64,000 nt of DNA from WS-2 sp036507005 (GCA_036507005.1 DASXQT010000080.1:1-64000), one strand, 5' to 3'. Counted from the stretch's first letter, positions 7,443-18,771 are shown. Notes: generated by a model not told the origin, from the sequence alone. Made by a program: numbers and translations.

Positions 7443-8550
7443 GAAGCAGTTCCTTCGTGGGTACTTTCGACAGTACGTACTTGTACGCAGCGTGGTGCGC
7501 GGGATACACGCGCTTCTTATGGCGCTTTAGTAGCCCGACGAGTTCCTCTGGCGATGGGATGCCATTGTCCCTGTATGACACCACCAGAATGCTCTCGTGA
7601 AACCGGGCGAACACATCATCGAAGGCCCGGCCCAGCAGGGCCTTGTCATACCAGGGCGAGGCTCGTCGTACATAGGGTTTGTGCTTGTAGCGCTCCGTAA
7701 CCCGGCTCGGCCATTCGCGATATTCGCTCAACCCCTCGAGGAAGTGGTAGAAGTCGAGGTAGTCGACCGCCACACCGCGCCGATTCATGTAGGGGGGGTC
7801 GATGTATACGAGGTCGGCACCCAGTGGTGCGCTCGTCGCCTCCGCCTGTAGCGCGACGTTGTCGCGTCCATTGTCGAACACGGCGCGATTCGCTTCCTTG
7901 ACCGCTCGACGGAAGTGGTCTTCAAACGGTCGGTCCCACGTGGCCTTGTTGCCGAACGACCGCTCGACTTCTGAAGTTCTCATGTAGAGGTTTGCGCGAT
8001 GAAAGAGGTTGTAAGGACGCTTCCCAATGCACGCCTGAAACAACCCGAAGAATGCTACGGCTTGCTTGTAAGGGTCCCCCAGCCGGTCAATGTTCTGCGC
8101 AACGACATCGAGCCATCCATTCTCCTCGTCCAAGAAGAACACGCCCGAATATGTCCGCTCGATGAAGTTGTCGTATGAGAGCCCGGGCCGGCGCTCCACG
8201 AGTTGGGACACTTCTTGGTCGGTGAGCGTGGTGCAGCGGTTCTCGACGAGCGCCTTCGCGACGACGGCATTCGACCGGAGGTAATCGCACACTGTCACAC
8301 GCTTGAGTCTCGTCTTAAAGAGGTACCCCACCGAGGCGGTCCCGCCGAACAAGTCCAAGGCGGTATCGAAGCTCAAGCCCTTGACGTTCGCCCATATCCA
8401 ATCAAGGAGCTTGAGCTTGCTTCCCTGGTAGCGGGTCGCCGGGAAATGGTGATGGTCTGGGGGCGAATGAAATAGCGCCAAGGTCTCCGAGGGTTCGCCA
8501 CGGCGCCTCCTGTACCTGACCAGCCCAGACTCCATCGCCTTCGAATCCAT
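7429..8550 (-). CDS. D12-class DNA adenine N6-methyltransferase of the EcoRV-like system
   Basis: The 373-residue protein has the motifs of D12-type adenine methyltransferases in order: TRYQGSK (39-45, motif X), DLFGGTASVG (66-75, AdoMet binding) and YIDPPYM with D251-P-P-Y254 (catalytic). It should methylate adenine in the recognition site of the neighbouring endonuclease and so protect the host. It looks different from the Dam-like M.EcoRV, being longer and of the FPATRYQGSK subgroup, so the pairing with an EcoRV-type nuclease may be a reshuffled one. The start at 8550 is chosen for the strong ribosome site GGAGAAGGA immediately upstream; an upstream ATG at 8610 has no support and would overlap the preceding gene. 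It is the last gene of a minus-strand operon. Confidence 0.9.
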   Translation of the reverse strand: MDSKAMESGLVRYRRRRGEPSETLALFHSPPDHHHFPATRYQGSKLKLLDWIWANVKGLSFDTALDLFGGTASVGYLFKTRLKRVTVCDYLRSNAVVAKALVENRCTTLTDQEVSQLVERRPGLSYDNFIERTYSGVFFLDEENGWLDVVAQNIDRLGDPYKQAVAFFGLFQACIGKRPYNLFHRANLYMRTSEVERSFGNKATWDRPFEDHFRRAVKEANRAVFDNGRDNVALQAEATSAPLGADLVYIDPPYMNRRGVAVDYLDFYHFLEGLSEYREWPSRVTERYKHKPYVRRASPWYDKALLGRAFDDVFARFHESILVVSYRDNGIPSPEELVGLLKRHKKRVYPAHHAAYKYVLSKVPTKELLLIAE

Positions 8551-8563
8551 TCCTTCTCCGTCC

Positions 8564-9118
8564 TTAGTCTTCCAAGAAATCGGCCATCTTGTCCCAGTCG
8601 TGCTCATCAATGCCGCTTGCGCCGCCCGGCCCGCCGTGACGCGTAGGTGCCCGCGGGGTCCCGCGGCAAACGTAGATGAGACCCTTCATCCCATTCAGCG
8701 CCGGCTGCGAGGACTTGTCGTTGAAGAGGACAAGCCCGTCCTTGTCGTGCGCCGTTGCCCGCCTCAGCCCCTTGAGCTTGAACCATACCGCGAGGCCCTC
8801 GCCGCGATAGTACTGGGGGATGCGCGAGACATCCTTGGGCTTGTAGCGCCCGTTCCCGCCGCCCCCAAGTACGTCAACGACCTCGCCGCGGAATCGAATT
8901 GACCGGTTTGCCGCGAGATACACGTACGTGGGAACCATCGCCTTCACCTGGGCTCTTGCGCGGTCGAGGATGCGGGTCGCAACGCCAACGCCGAACTTTC
9001 CCCACCAGACATTCCCGAACTTCTCTTCCAACCGCTTGTGCTCCGCGAACGTATCGACCCCGCGAAGGTTGTCACTGAATCGGAGGATGAAGTGCAGCGC
9101 TGGCTCCTGGTTCTTCAT
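8564..9118 (-). CDS. Unrecognised protein inside the methyltransferase operon
   Basis: This 184-residue protein is not one I can name. The N-terminal half has a striking EHKRLEEKFGNVWWGKFG segment, then alternating hydrophobic and charged strands (PTYVYLAANRSIRFRGEVVDV; GLAVWFKLKGL), and an acidic tail ending DWDKMADFLED. The strand pattern and the WWGK motif suggest a small beta-barrel of the PUA/EVE sort, but that is a guess. It sits between the HTH gene (4-base ATGA overlap at 9115-9118) and the methyltransferase gene (13 bases away), so it is co-expressed with the methyltransferase and may be an accessory part of the restriction-modification system, for example a modified-base reader or a modifier of the methyltransferase. 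Confidence 0.75.
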   Translation of the reverse strand: MKNQEPALHFILRFSDNLRGVDTFAEHKRLEEKFGNVWWGKFGVGVATRILDRARAQVKAMVPTYVYLAANRSIRFRGEVVDVLGGGGNGRYKPKDVSRIPQYYRGEGLAVWFKLKGLRRATAHDKDGLVLFNDKSSQPALNGMKGLIYVCRGTPRAPTRHGGPGGASGIDEHDWDKMADFLED

Positions 9119-9348
9119 TTCTTCCGACCCCGCCCCTTCTCCTGGCCTGTGACCCTTCGAAGCACCGCCTCAAGCTCTGCGCTCCGATAGAGGCGATACC
9201 CATTTACGGGGTGACGCACAGCGTCCAGCTTCCCCGCACGGTCCCAGTTTCTAAGCGTGGACGCCGAGACCCCGATCAGACGCGCCGCCTCGCCTACAGT
9301 CAGGTAGTCTCGCAGAGTCGGTGTCGCGCTTCGCTTTTCTGGCATCAT
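9115..9348 (-). CDS. Small MerR/excisionase-type HTH protein
   Basis: The 77-residue protein carries one winged-helix/MerR-like DNA-binding domain: YLTVGEAARLIGVSASTLRN, WDRAGKLDAVRHPVNGYRLY, with a basic C-terminal tail KGRGRKK. No effector domain is present, so it is either an excisionase-like directionality factor for the neighbouring recombinase or a repressor of this operon. ATG 9348 or 9345 is the start; both follow a TTG at 9351. It opens the HTH/unknown/methyltransferase operon and overlaps the next gene by 4 bases. The 13-base direct repeats just upstream (9359-9421) are its probable binding sites. Confidence 0.8.
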   Translation of the reverse strand: MMPEKRSATPTLRDYLTVGEAARLIGVSASTLRNWDRAGKLDAVRHPVNGYRLYRSAELEAVLRRVTGQEKGRGRKK

Positions 9349-9358
9349 CAAGCTTTGT

Positions 9359-9421
9359 CAAACATTGCAACAGGTCTCCTTTCTGGTTCGATCTGAGCTG
9401 GACCTTAGCAAACCTTGCAAC
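9359..9421 (-). promoter_or_regulatory. Pair of 13-base direct repeats upstream of the HTH/methyltransferase operon
   Basis: On the plus strand CAAACATTGCAAC (9359-9371) recurs as CAAACCTTGCAAC (9409-9421) with one mismatch, exactly 50 bases apart. The copies lie 11 and 61 bases upstream of the HTH start codon (9348), where operator and promoter sites would be. Regular spacing near five helical turns suggests co-operative binding, most simply by the HTH protein itself. Confidence 0.55.
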
Positions 9422-9479
9422 GTCGGGGAATCGGGCCTCGTTGGATGCCCCAGGAATGAAGAACTCGCGGCCCCCTGAC

Positions 9480-9642
9480 CTAGCCCTCGGCGCCGCGACG
9501 AACCTTCAGGAAGTTACGGAGCCGCGCCCGAACCTCGCGCATGTCCCCGCACTCGCACTCCCAGAGTACGAGCACCTCCCACCCCAACCGCCCGATTCCG
9601 CGGCCTGTGGCAGATCGCGCCCGGACCTCGTCTCGGCGCCCC
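9480..9642 (-). pseudogene. C-terminal stub of a very-short-patch-repair (Vsr) endonuclease gene
   Basis: The minus strand encodes about 54 residues ending at a stop at 9480-9482. They contain the C-terminal signature of Vsr proteins, IGRLGWEVLVLWECEC, followed by REVRARLRNFLKV. The upstream part with the catalytic Asp and His is gone: the frame runs straight into the 3' end of the VPS10-type gene (stop 9643-9645). Vsr nicks T:G mismatches caused by deamination of 5-methylcytosine and is normally linked to a cytosine-C5 methyltransferase, which is absent here. The stub probably marks the right junction of the island and a lost earlier restriction-modification system. Confidence 0.65.
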
Positions 9643-12996
<3,354 letters not shown>

Positions 12997-13201
12997 GGGG
13001 GTTCCTCCGGTGTCCGAGTCTCGGGCTGTGGGACTTCGAAGCGTCCTCGTGGGTCGGGATGGGCTCCAACTCCGCGGCGCCCAATGCTGCGCCCGAAAAA
13101 GGGCACGGTCAACGGCGGGCGAGCGAACGTTCGATGCAAGCTGGGCCACCGTGGCGGGCGTGGAGGCCCCCCGGTACTATGTCTGATCGAGGAGCACGAG
13201 G

Positions 13202-13528
13202 ATGACCGCGCGGCATGGCAGCGCCACTTTCCAGGTTGAGGTCTCGGGAATCTCGCCCCTCGGGATCTGGCTGTTCGTTGGGGACCGCGAACTCTTCTTG
13301 CCGTTCCGCGACTTTCCGTGGTTTCGCGATGCCCCCGTAGCTGGCGTCTTGCACGTCGAACGGCCTCAGCCCCACCATCTCTATTGGCCGGACCTCGATA
13401 TCGACATTGCGGTCGATTCGATCCTGAATCCAGGACAGTATCCGTTGGTTAGCCGTGAGCGACCCGCCAAGGGACGGGGAGCTGGATCCACAAGGCCGCG
13501 GCCGGCGACGAAGCGCCGCCGCCGCTGA
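13202..13528 (+). CDS. DUF2442 domain protein
   Basis: This 108-residue protein matches the DUF2442 pattern: GIWLFVGDRELFLPFRDFPW followed by FRDAPVAGVLHVERPQPHHL and YWPDLDIDI. The family is small and cytosolic with no settled function and often sits beside DUF4160 genes, some of them in toxin-antitoxin-like pairs. No DUF4160 partner is visible here. The C-terminal tail is very basic (TKRRRR). ATG 13202 follows a weak purine-rich site. Confidence 0.8.
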   Translation: MTARHGSATFQVEVSGISPLGIWLFVGDRELFLPFRDFPWFRDAPVAGVLHVERPQPHHLYWPDLDIDIAVDSILNPGQYPLVSRERPAKGRGAGSTRPRPATKRRRR

Positions 13529-13537
13529 ATCACCGCC

Positions 13538-13915
13538 ATGATCACCGGAGCGCATTCGATCATCTACAGCGCGAAGCCGGAGGCGGACCGCGCCTTCTTC
13601 CGCGACGTGCTGAAGCTGCCGAGCGTCGACGTGGGTTTCGGCTGGCTGATCTTCGCCCTGCCGCCCTCGGAGGTGGCGGTGCATCCGTCGGAGCGGAGCG
13701 ACGTGCACGAGCTCTATCTCCTGTGCGACGACGTCGAAGCGTTCGTGGCGGAAATGAAGGAGCGGGGCGTGGTGTGTGGCCCGGTCGAGGACCGCGGCTG
13801 GGGCCTGCTCACGCAGCTCACGCTGCCGGGCGGCGGAAAGCTCGGCGTCTATCAGCCGCGGCACGAACGGCCGAAGCCGATGACGGGCACCGCGGCTCGG
13901 GCGCGCGGCACGTGA
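13538..13915 (+). CDS. VOC-family (glyoxalase/bleomycin-resistance fold) protein
   Basis: The 125-residue protein has one vicinal-oxygen-chelate domain: HSIIYSAKPEADRAFFRDVL, strand GWLIFALPPSEVAVHPSE, HELYLLCDDVEAFVAEMKE, and a last strand LTLPGGGKLGVYQPRH. Members bind a metal and act as small isomerases, lyases, dioxygenases or sequestering proteins; substrate cannot be told from sequence. The gene is 9 bases after the DUF2442 gene and begins a run of closely spaced genes to 15022. Confidence 0.85.
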   Translation: MITGAHSIIYSAKPEADRAFFRDVLKLPSVDVGFGWLIFALPPSEVAVHPSERSDVHELYLLCDDVEAFVAEMKERGVVCGPVEDRGWGLLTQLTLPGGGKLGVYQPRHERPKPMTGTAARARGT

Positions 13916-13949
13916 GCCCGGAGCGCCGCGGAGTCTGGCGGAGGCGGAG

Positions 13950-14363
13950 TTGCGCCGGCTGACATTGGTCGGCGTCTGCGCCTGGCTGGTCGGGCTCGTC
14001 GCGTACGAGGGCTGGCTCCGCATCGTGTGGCGGGAGAGCATGGGAGCAGACCGGGGAGCCGTCATGTTCTCGTCCGCGATCGCGTTCGGGATCGCGCTGC
14101 CCGTCGTGTACGCGCCGGCGATGTGGGCGCTGAGGAAGATACTCGGCGGCCACCGGCCCGTCGGGTGGTTTCCCCTGGTCGCGGCGCCGCTGGGATTCGT
14201 GCCTGCGGCCATCGTCGTAGCGGCACAGGGCGGCACCCCGCGCGACCTGCTGTCGGCGGAAGCGGGCGCGTTCTACGTGATGTTCGCGTGCGCCGGTGCG
14301 GTGTTCGGCGCCGGGTACGCGCTCGGTCGCGAACCGGTCGCCGGAACGGGAGGCCACTCTTGA
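13950..14363 (+). CDS. Small integral membrane protein, unknown function
   Basis: This 137-residue protein has about four hydrophobic segments (LTLVGVCAWLVGLVAYEGW; VMFSSAIAFGIALPVVYAP; WFPLVAAPLGFVPAAIVVAA; FYVMFACAGAVFGAGYAL). No family was recognised. It starts at TTG 13950, supported by GGAGG five bases upstream, and its stop overlaps the TTG start of the DUF2461 gene, so the two are translationally coupled. Confidence 0.7.
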   Translation: MRRLTLVGVCAWLVGLVAYEGWLRIVWRESMGADRGAVMFSSAIAFGIALPVVYAPAMWALRKILGGHRPVGWFPLVAAPLGFVPAAIVVAAQGGTPRDLLSAEAGAFYVMFACAGAVFGAGYALGREPVAGTGGHS

Positions 14364-15022
14364 ACCCGCGCCGTCTCGTGACGTATCTCGCGGGCCTCAA
14401 AGCCCACAACCGGAAGCCGTGGTTCGACGCGCATCGCGCCGAGTACGACGCGCTGCGCGCCGAGTTCGAGGAAGTGGTCGAGGAGGCGATCCTCCGCATC
14501 GCCCGCTTCGAGCCCGAGGTCGCGGCGGTGAGCCCGCGTGAGTGCATCTTCCGCATCTACCGCGACGTGCGGTTCTCGAAGGACAAGACTCCCTACAAGA
14601 CCCAGTTCAGCGCGGCGATCGGGCCGGGGGGCCGCAAGGGCGGGAGCGCCGGCTACTACTTCCATGTGGACGCGGCGGGCCTGCTCCTCGTGGCGGGCGG
14701 GATCTACATGCCGGACGCGCGGCAGCTCGCGCGGATCCGACAGGCGATCGCGGACGACCCGCGGGGCTTCCGGGTCGTGGTTTCGGCGCCGCGCTTCCGC
14801 CGCCGGTTCGGCGGGCTCTACGACGAGGACCGGCTCCAGCGCCCGCCGCGCGGTTTCGCGGCCGACCACCCCGCGGTCGAATGGCTCAAGCTCAAGCGCT
14901 TCGTTGCGTGGAGCGAGAAGCCCGTGTCGCGCCTGCGCGGGAAGGGCCTGGCCGCGTACGTCGCGGACGAGTGCCGGGCGCTCCAGCCGCTCGTCGCCTG
15001 GCTGCGCGCGGCGCTCGACTAG
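14360..15022 (+). CDS. DUF2461 (TIGR02453) family protein
   Basis: The 220-residue protein shows the DUF2461 signatures LAGLKAHNRKPWFDAHRAEY, FRIYRDVRFSKDKTPYKTQF and YYFHVDAAGLLLVAGGIYMP. The family is widespread and cytosolic, with no assigned activity. It starts at TTG 14360, overlapping the previous stop by four bases and preceded by GGGAGG. Confidence 0.88.
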   Translation: MNPRRLVTYLAGLKAHNRKPWFDAHRAEYDALRAEFEEVVEEAILRIARFEPEVAAVSPRECIFRIYRDVRFSKDKTPYKTQFSAAIGPGGRKGGSAGYYFHVDAAGLLLVAGGIYMPDARQLARIRQAIADDPRGFRVVVSAPRFRRRFGGLYDEDRLQRPPRGFAADHPAVEWLKLKRFVAWSEKPVSRLRGKGLAAYVADECRALQPLVAWLRAALD

Positions 15023-15039
15023 CTCGGCGCGGGGGTCGG

Positions 15040-15290
15040 ATGGTCCAGGACGCGGCCAGGCTGCGGGCGGACTTCGATCGCATCGCGCTGCTGTCCGCGG
15101 AAGATCACTCCGCAGCCCGGGCCGCGACGAGCCGCGCGCTCTGCGGAAGGCCTGGAGCGAGCATGGCCGCGGCGACTCGTACCCGACGCTCGCCGCGGCG
15201 CGCCGCCTGTGCCGCGAGGCCCTGCCGGGCGCGAGCTTCCGGCGGCACCTGTTCTGGCGCTACTCCGTGGTGTGGAGCAAGCCCGCCTGA
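15040..15290 (+). pseudogene. Relic of a class I SAM-dependent methyltransferase (internal deletion plus frameshift)
   Basis: The first frame from ATG 15040 reads ADFDRIALLSAED, the usual N-terminal motif of a common class I methyltransferase group. After a frame change near 15140 the other frame gives SYPTLAAARRLCREALPGAS and FRRHLFWRYSVVWSKPA, the typical C-terminal end of the same group. The ~130 residues of AdoMet-binding core that should lie between are missing. The gene is therefore a remnant. Assignment rests on recognised end motifs only. Confidence 0.55.
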
Positions 15291-15447
15291 CCGGCTGGCC
15301 GCGCCGGCGTGGCTCCCGAGCCGCCAGGCGTTGCCGCGAGCGCAACCCGCAGATCGCCCCCGCCGATCTCTCTGGATCGGCGGCGCGCACGGGTCTAACC
15401 TTCGGTCCCATCCCTCCCGGCCGATCGGAAAACGAAGGAGGCCGTCC

Positions 15448-18400
15448 ATGGTCGCCATGCGCCACCCGGCGCTCTGCGCCGGCGCTTGCGTCGCCGCCCT
15501 TTCTCTCCTTCCGGCTCCCGGGCTCGCCTACATGGCGATCCTGCGCCAGGGATTCGACAGCGCCGGGTTCATAGAAGCCGGCGATCGCCATGGCTCGGCG
15601 CTCGCCACCGGGGACTTCAACGGCGATGGCTACGACGATCTCGCGGTCGGGGCGCCGCTCGAGGACCTCACGATCGATGACGCGAACGTGGTGAACACCG
15701 GCGCCATCGTGGTGAGCTACGGCTCGCCCTACGGCCTCACCCATCTCGGCGCCGAATACCGCTACGGCTGCAACTCGGAGTCCTTCTGCGAGGCCGACAT
15801 GCAGTTCGGCTACGCGCTCGCGGCGGGCGACTTCAACCACGACGGATGGGACGACCTGGTGGTCGGCGCGCCGTACCGCGACGTCGCCGGCATGGCGGAT
15901 GCGGGGGAGATCTTCATCCTGCTCGGCTCGCCGACCGGGCTGCTGACCGGGTTTCCTCTCTCCCAGCAGTCCGCGGGCGAGATCAACGAGCCGGGCGACC
16001 ATTTCGGCGCCTCGTTCGCGGTCGGAGACTTCAACGGCGACAGCTGGGACGACCTCGCGGTCGGTGCGCCGGGCGAGAACTCCTCGGGCGCGGTCTACTA
16101 CTTCATCGCCGACCCCACCGGGGCCGCGGGGCTGTGGGGAACGACCGGATGGTTCAAGCAGTCGAACCTCGCGGGCACGGACGACGTCGGGGACGAGTTC
16201 GGCTACGCGCTGGCGGCCGGCAACCTGGTCGGCACCGGCGAGGATGACCTGGTCGCGAGCGCGCCCAACCGCACGGTCGGGGTGCGCGCGAGCGCCGGGA
16301 AGGTCTACCTGATCCGGGGCGCCGCCGGCGGGCTCACGGCGACCGGTACCCGCAACTACTCGGCCGGCAACGCCGGCGGCACCCAGCAGAACGGGGTGTT
16401 CGGATACGCGCTCGCGACCGGACGGTTCCTCAACGTGGGCGGCTACGAGTCGATCGCGGTGGGCGAGCCGGGACGCGAGGTCGGCCACCCGGGCGAAGGA
16501 CGGGTGGTGGTCGCTCGGGGCGGGCTCGACGACCTCAACTTCAGCGGGTACATCCAGCTCGACGAGCACCTGCTGCTGTCCACCGGGGGCGACGGTTTCG
16601 GCCACACCCTGGCGGCCGGGGCCTGGAACCCCGCCGCCGACGCCTGGGACGATCTCGCGGTCGGCGCCCCCCAGCGGGACATCACCGGGGCGGACGACGT
16701 CGGGCAGGTCTTCCTCTTCTATGGGGCTCCGCTCGGGCCCAACGCGACGGACTACGTGGGCTGGGACCAGGGTTTCGTGAGCGACGACGGCACCCCCGGC
16801 GACGAGTGCGGCGCCGCGCTCGCGTTCGGCAATTTCGACGGCTACGGCCGCGCCGGCCTCGCGATCGGCGCCCCGGGTAAGGACGAGGACGACGACTCGC
16901 TCGACGAGACGCCGCTCGAGAACGACGCCGGCTACGTGCTCGTGATCGCGCCCTGGCGCCAGGTGGTCAATCCCGGCGGACGGAACGCGCTCATGATGAC
17001 CCCCGGCGACTCGATCATCTACGCCGAGCGCCCCTTCGACCGGGTACGGCCGGCGAGCACGACCAAGGTGATGACCGCGATCCTCGGGCTCGAGGGCGAC
17101 CTCGGCTTCGACTACACCGTCCCTCGCTGGGTCGAGGAGGACGTGGGCGGGAGCACGCCCTTCGAGCTTCAGGAGGGCGAGACCATCAGCCTGAACTCGC
17201 TCCTCTATCCCATGATCATGCTCTCGGACAACGGGGCGGCCTACTCGATCGCCGACGTGGTCTCCTACGCCGGCACGGCGGCGGCGCTCGAGGTGTGCGA
17301 CTTCGTGGACCTCATGAACGCCCGCGCCGGCCTGCTCGGCATGGGGGGGACCCACTTCAGCAATCCGCCGGGGCGCGACGACCCGAGCCACGACTGCCTC
17401 GATCACTACACCACCCCCGCGGACATGGTGAAGCTCGCCCAGACCGCGGTCGCCGACCCGCTGTTCGTGTACATCGCGGACACGGAGACGCACTTCCTCC
17501 CGCGCCACCTCCCCGGCGGTGCGACCGAGTTCGAGAAGCTCTTCGACTCGTGCCTCGAGGGCATCCGCGACCTCGTGCCGGCGGCCGTTCTGGCCAAGAC
17601 CGGCACCACGAGCGGGGCCGAGAAGGCGCTGCTGTTCGCCGCCTCCGACGGCGGCACGGGGTACGCCGTCGGCGGGTTGTACAAGATGCCGATGGAATAC
17701 AACGGACGCTGCGGCAGCAAGACCGCGGATCTCATCAACCTCGGTCTCACCCGCAATGGTCCGGACCTGTTCGAGAGCCCGAGTCCCCAGGCGCAGGCTC
17801 GGACCGGCGCACGCGGAGCGGACCGGTTCGCCGCGCTCTCCGGCGTGAGCCCGGGAGACTCGGTCTTCATGGAGCTGCGGGGGCTCTCCACCGCCACCGA
17901 CTCGATCTACGGTGGGTCCACCGAGCTCGAGACCCCGTCGGATACCACGATCGTGACCGTGTGCCTGGAGCCCGGCTCGGGGCCGTCCGCGGTCAGGCTC
18001 GGCGTCGCGCGCGGATCGCTCGCGATCCTGGATCCGGGCGACGTGGCGCGCATCCGGTTCAACCCGATCGGGAAGCACCGGGGGATCCGGATCTCGAACG
18101 TGGGGCAGGTGACGGCGACGATCCAGGTCCAGATGACCCATCCCAGCTTCGGGTCCACGTACATCCTGCTGCCCCGGGACCACGTGGTGCTTCCGGCCTT
18201 CTCGGGCTCCGGGACCGGTGCGTTCCAGCTCACGATCTCGAACCTGGGGGCGAACCGGCCCGCGCTCGAGGTCGAGGAGCTGGGATACGAATTCACGCTG
18301 ACGCTCGCTCCTGGCTTCGAGACCTTCGATGCGGTTCTGACCGACGGCCCGAAGATCTTCCCGCTCGGAATGCACGTCACCACGTCCGGGCTGGACCCGG

Positions 18401-18765
18401 GGCCCGGGAACACGGTGAGGGTGCTGGTGCACGGCGAGGGTGCGGAGGTGGTGGGTGTGCCGGAGGCCGCGGCCGCGGCGCAGCTCGCGCTTCGGGCGCT
18501 TCCGCCGCGCCCCAACCCGTTCCGGACCCGCACCGCCCTGCGCTACGCGCTCCCCCGCGAGGGCAGGCTCGAGGTCTCGATCTTCGACGTGTCGGGGAGG
18601 CGGGTGCGCCGGCTCGATCTCGGGCTCGCCGCGCGAGGTGAAGGGCTGCACGTCTGGGACGGCTCCGACCACCGCGGCCGCCGCGTGGCGAACGGGGTCT
18701 ACCTCGTGCGACTGACGCTGGACGGGATCGAGAGCGCCGAGACCAGGGTCGTGCGGTTGGAATAG
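15448..18765 (+). CDS. Exported fusion: seven-bladed FG-GAP propeller, D-Ala-D-Ala carboxypeptidase domain and FlgD-like C-terminus
   Basis: The 1105-residue protein has a signal peptide (LCAGACVAALSLLPAPGLAY), then seven FG-GAP blades (residues ~45-505; for example GDFNGDGYDDLAVGAP, GDFNHDGWDDLVVGAP). Residues ~515-765 are a peptidase S11/PBP5-type domain with all three active motifs: S537-T-T-K, S593-D-N and K717-T-G. A beta-rich region follows and the last ~90 residues form a FlgD-like Ig domain (PNPFRTRTALRYALP ... VANGVYLVRL). The enzyme should trim the terminal D-Ala of peptidoglycan pentapeptides; the propeller may bind a ligand or Ca. This architecture is unusual. ATG 15448 follows AAGGAGG. 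It is transcribed towards 18795. Confidence 0.88.
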   Translation: MVAMRHPALCAGACVAALSLLPAPGLAYMAILRQGFDSAGFIEAGDRHGSALATGDFNGDGYDDLAVGAPLEDLTIDDANVVNTGAIVVSYGSPYGLTHLGAEYRYGCNSESFCEADMQFGYALAAGDFNHDGWDDLVVGAPYRDVAGMADAGEIFILLGSPTGLLTGFPLSQQSAGEINEPGDHFGASFAVGDFNGDSWDDLAVGAPGENSSGAVYYFIADPTGAAGLWGTTGWFKQSNLAGTDDVGDEFGYALAAGNLVGTGEDDLVASAPNRTVGVRASAGKVYLIRGAAGGLTATGTRNYSAGNAGGTQQNGVFGYALATGRFLNVGGYESIAVGEPGREVGHPGEGRVVVARGGLDDLNFSGYIQLDEHLLLSTGGDGFGHTLAAGAWNPAADAWDDLAVGAPQRDITGADDVGQVFLFYGAPLGPNATDYVGWDQGFVSDDGTPGDECGAALAFGNFDGYGRAGLAIGAPGKDEDDDSLDETPLENDAGYVLVIAPWRQVVNPGGRNALMMTPGDSIIYAERPFDRVRPASTTKVMTAILGLEGDLGFDYTVPRWVEEDVGGSTPFELQEGETISLNSLLYPMIMLSDNGAAYSIADVVSYAGTAAALEVCDFVDLMNARAGLLGMGGTHFSNPPGRDDPSHDCLDHYTTPADMVKLAQTAVADPLFVYIADTETHFLPRHLPGGATEFEKLFDSCLEGIRDLVPAAVLAKTGTTSGAEKALLFAASDGGTGYAVGGLYKMPMEYNGRCGSKTADLINLGLTRNGPDLFESPSPQAQARTGARGADRFAALSGVSPGDSVFMELRGLSTATDSIYGGSTELETPSDTTIVTVCLEPGSGPSAVRLGVARGSLAILDPGDVARIRFNPIGKHRGIRISNVGQVTATIQVQMTHPSFGSTYILLPRDHVVLPAFSGSGTGAFQLTISNLGANRPALEVEELGYEFTLTLAPGFETFDAVLTDGPKIFPLGMHVTTSGLDPGPGNTVRVLVHGEGAEVVGVPEAAAAAQLALRALPPRPNPFRTRTALRYALPREGRLEVSIFDVSGRRVRRLDLGLAARGEGLHVWDGSDHRGRRVANGVYLVRLTLDGIESAETRVVRLE

Positions 18766-18771
18766 GCACCG

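Noticed and set aside
15019..18672. 1217-codon minus-strand open frame opposite the FG-GAP/carboxypeptidase gene
   Set aside because: Composition of an antisense shadow; the plus strand carries full catalytic motifs.
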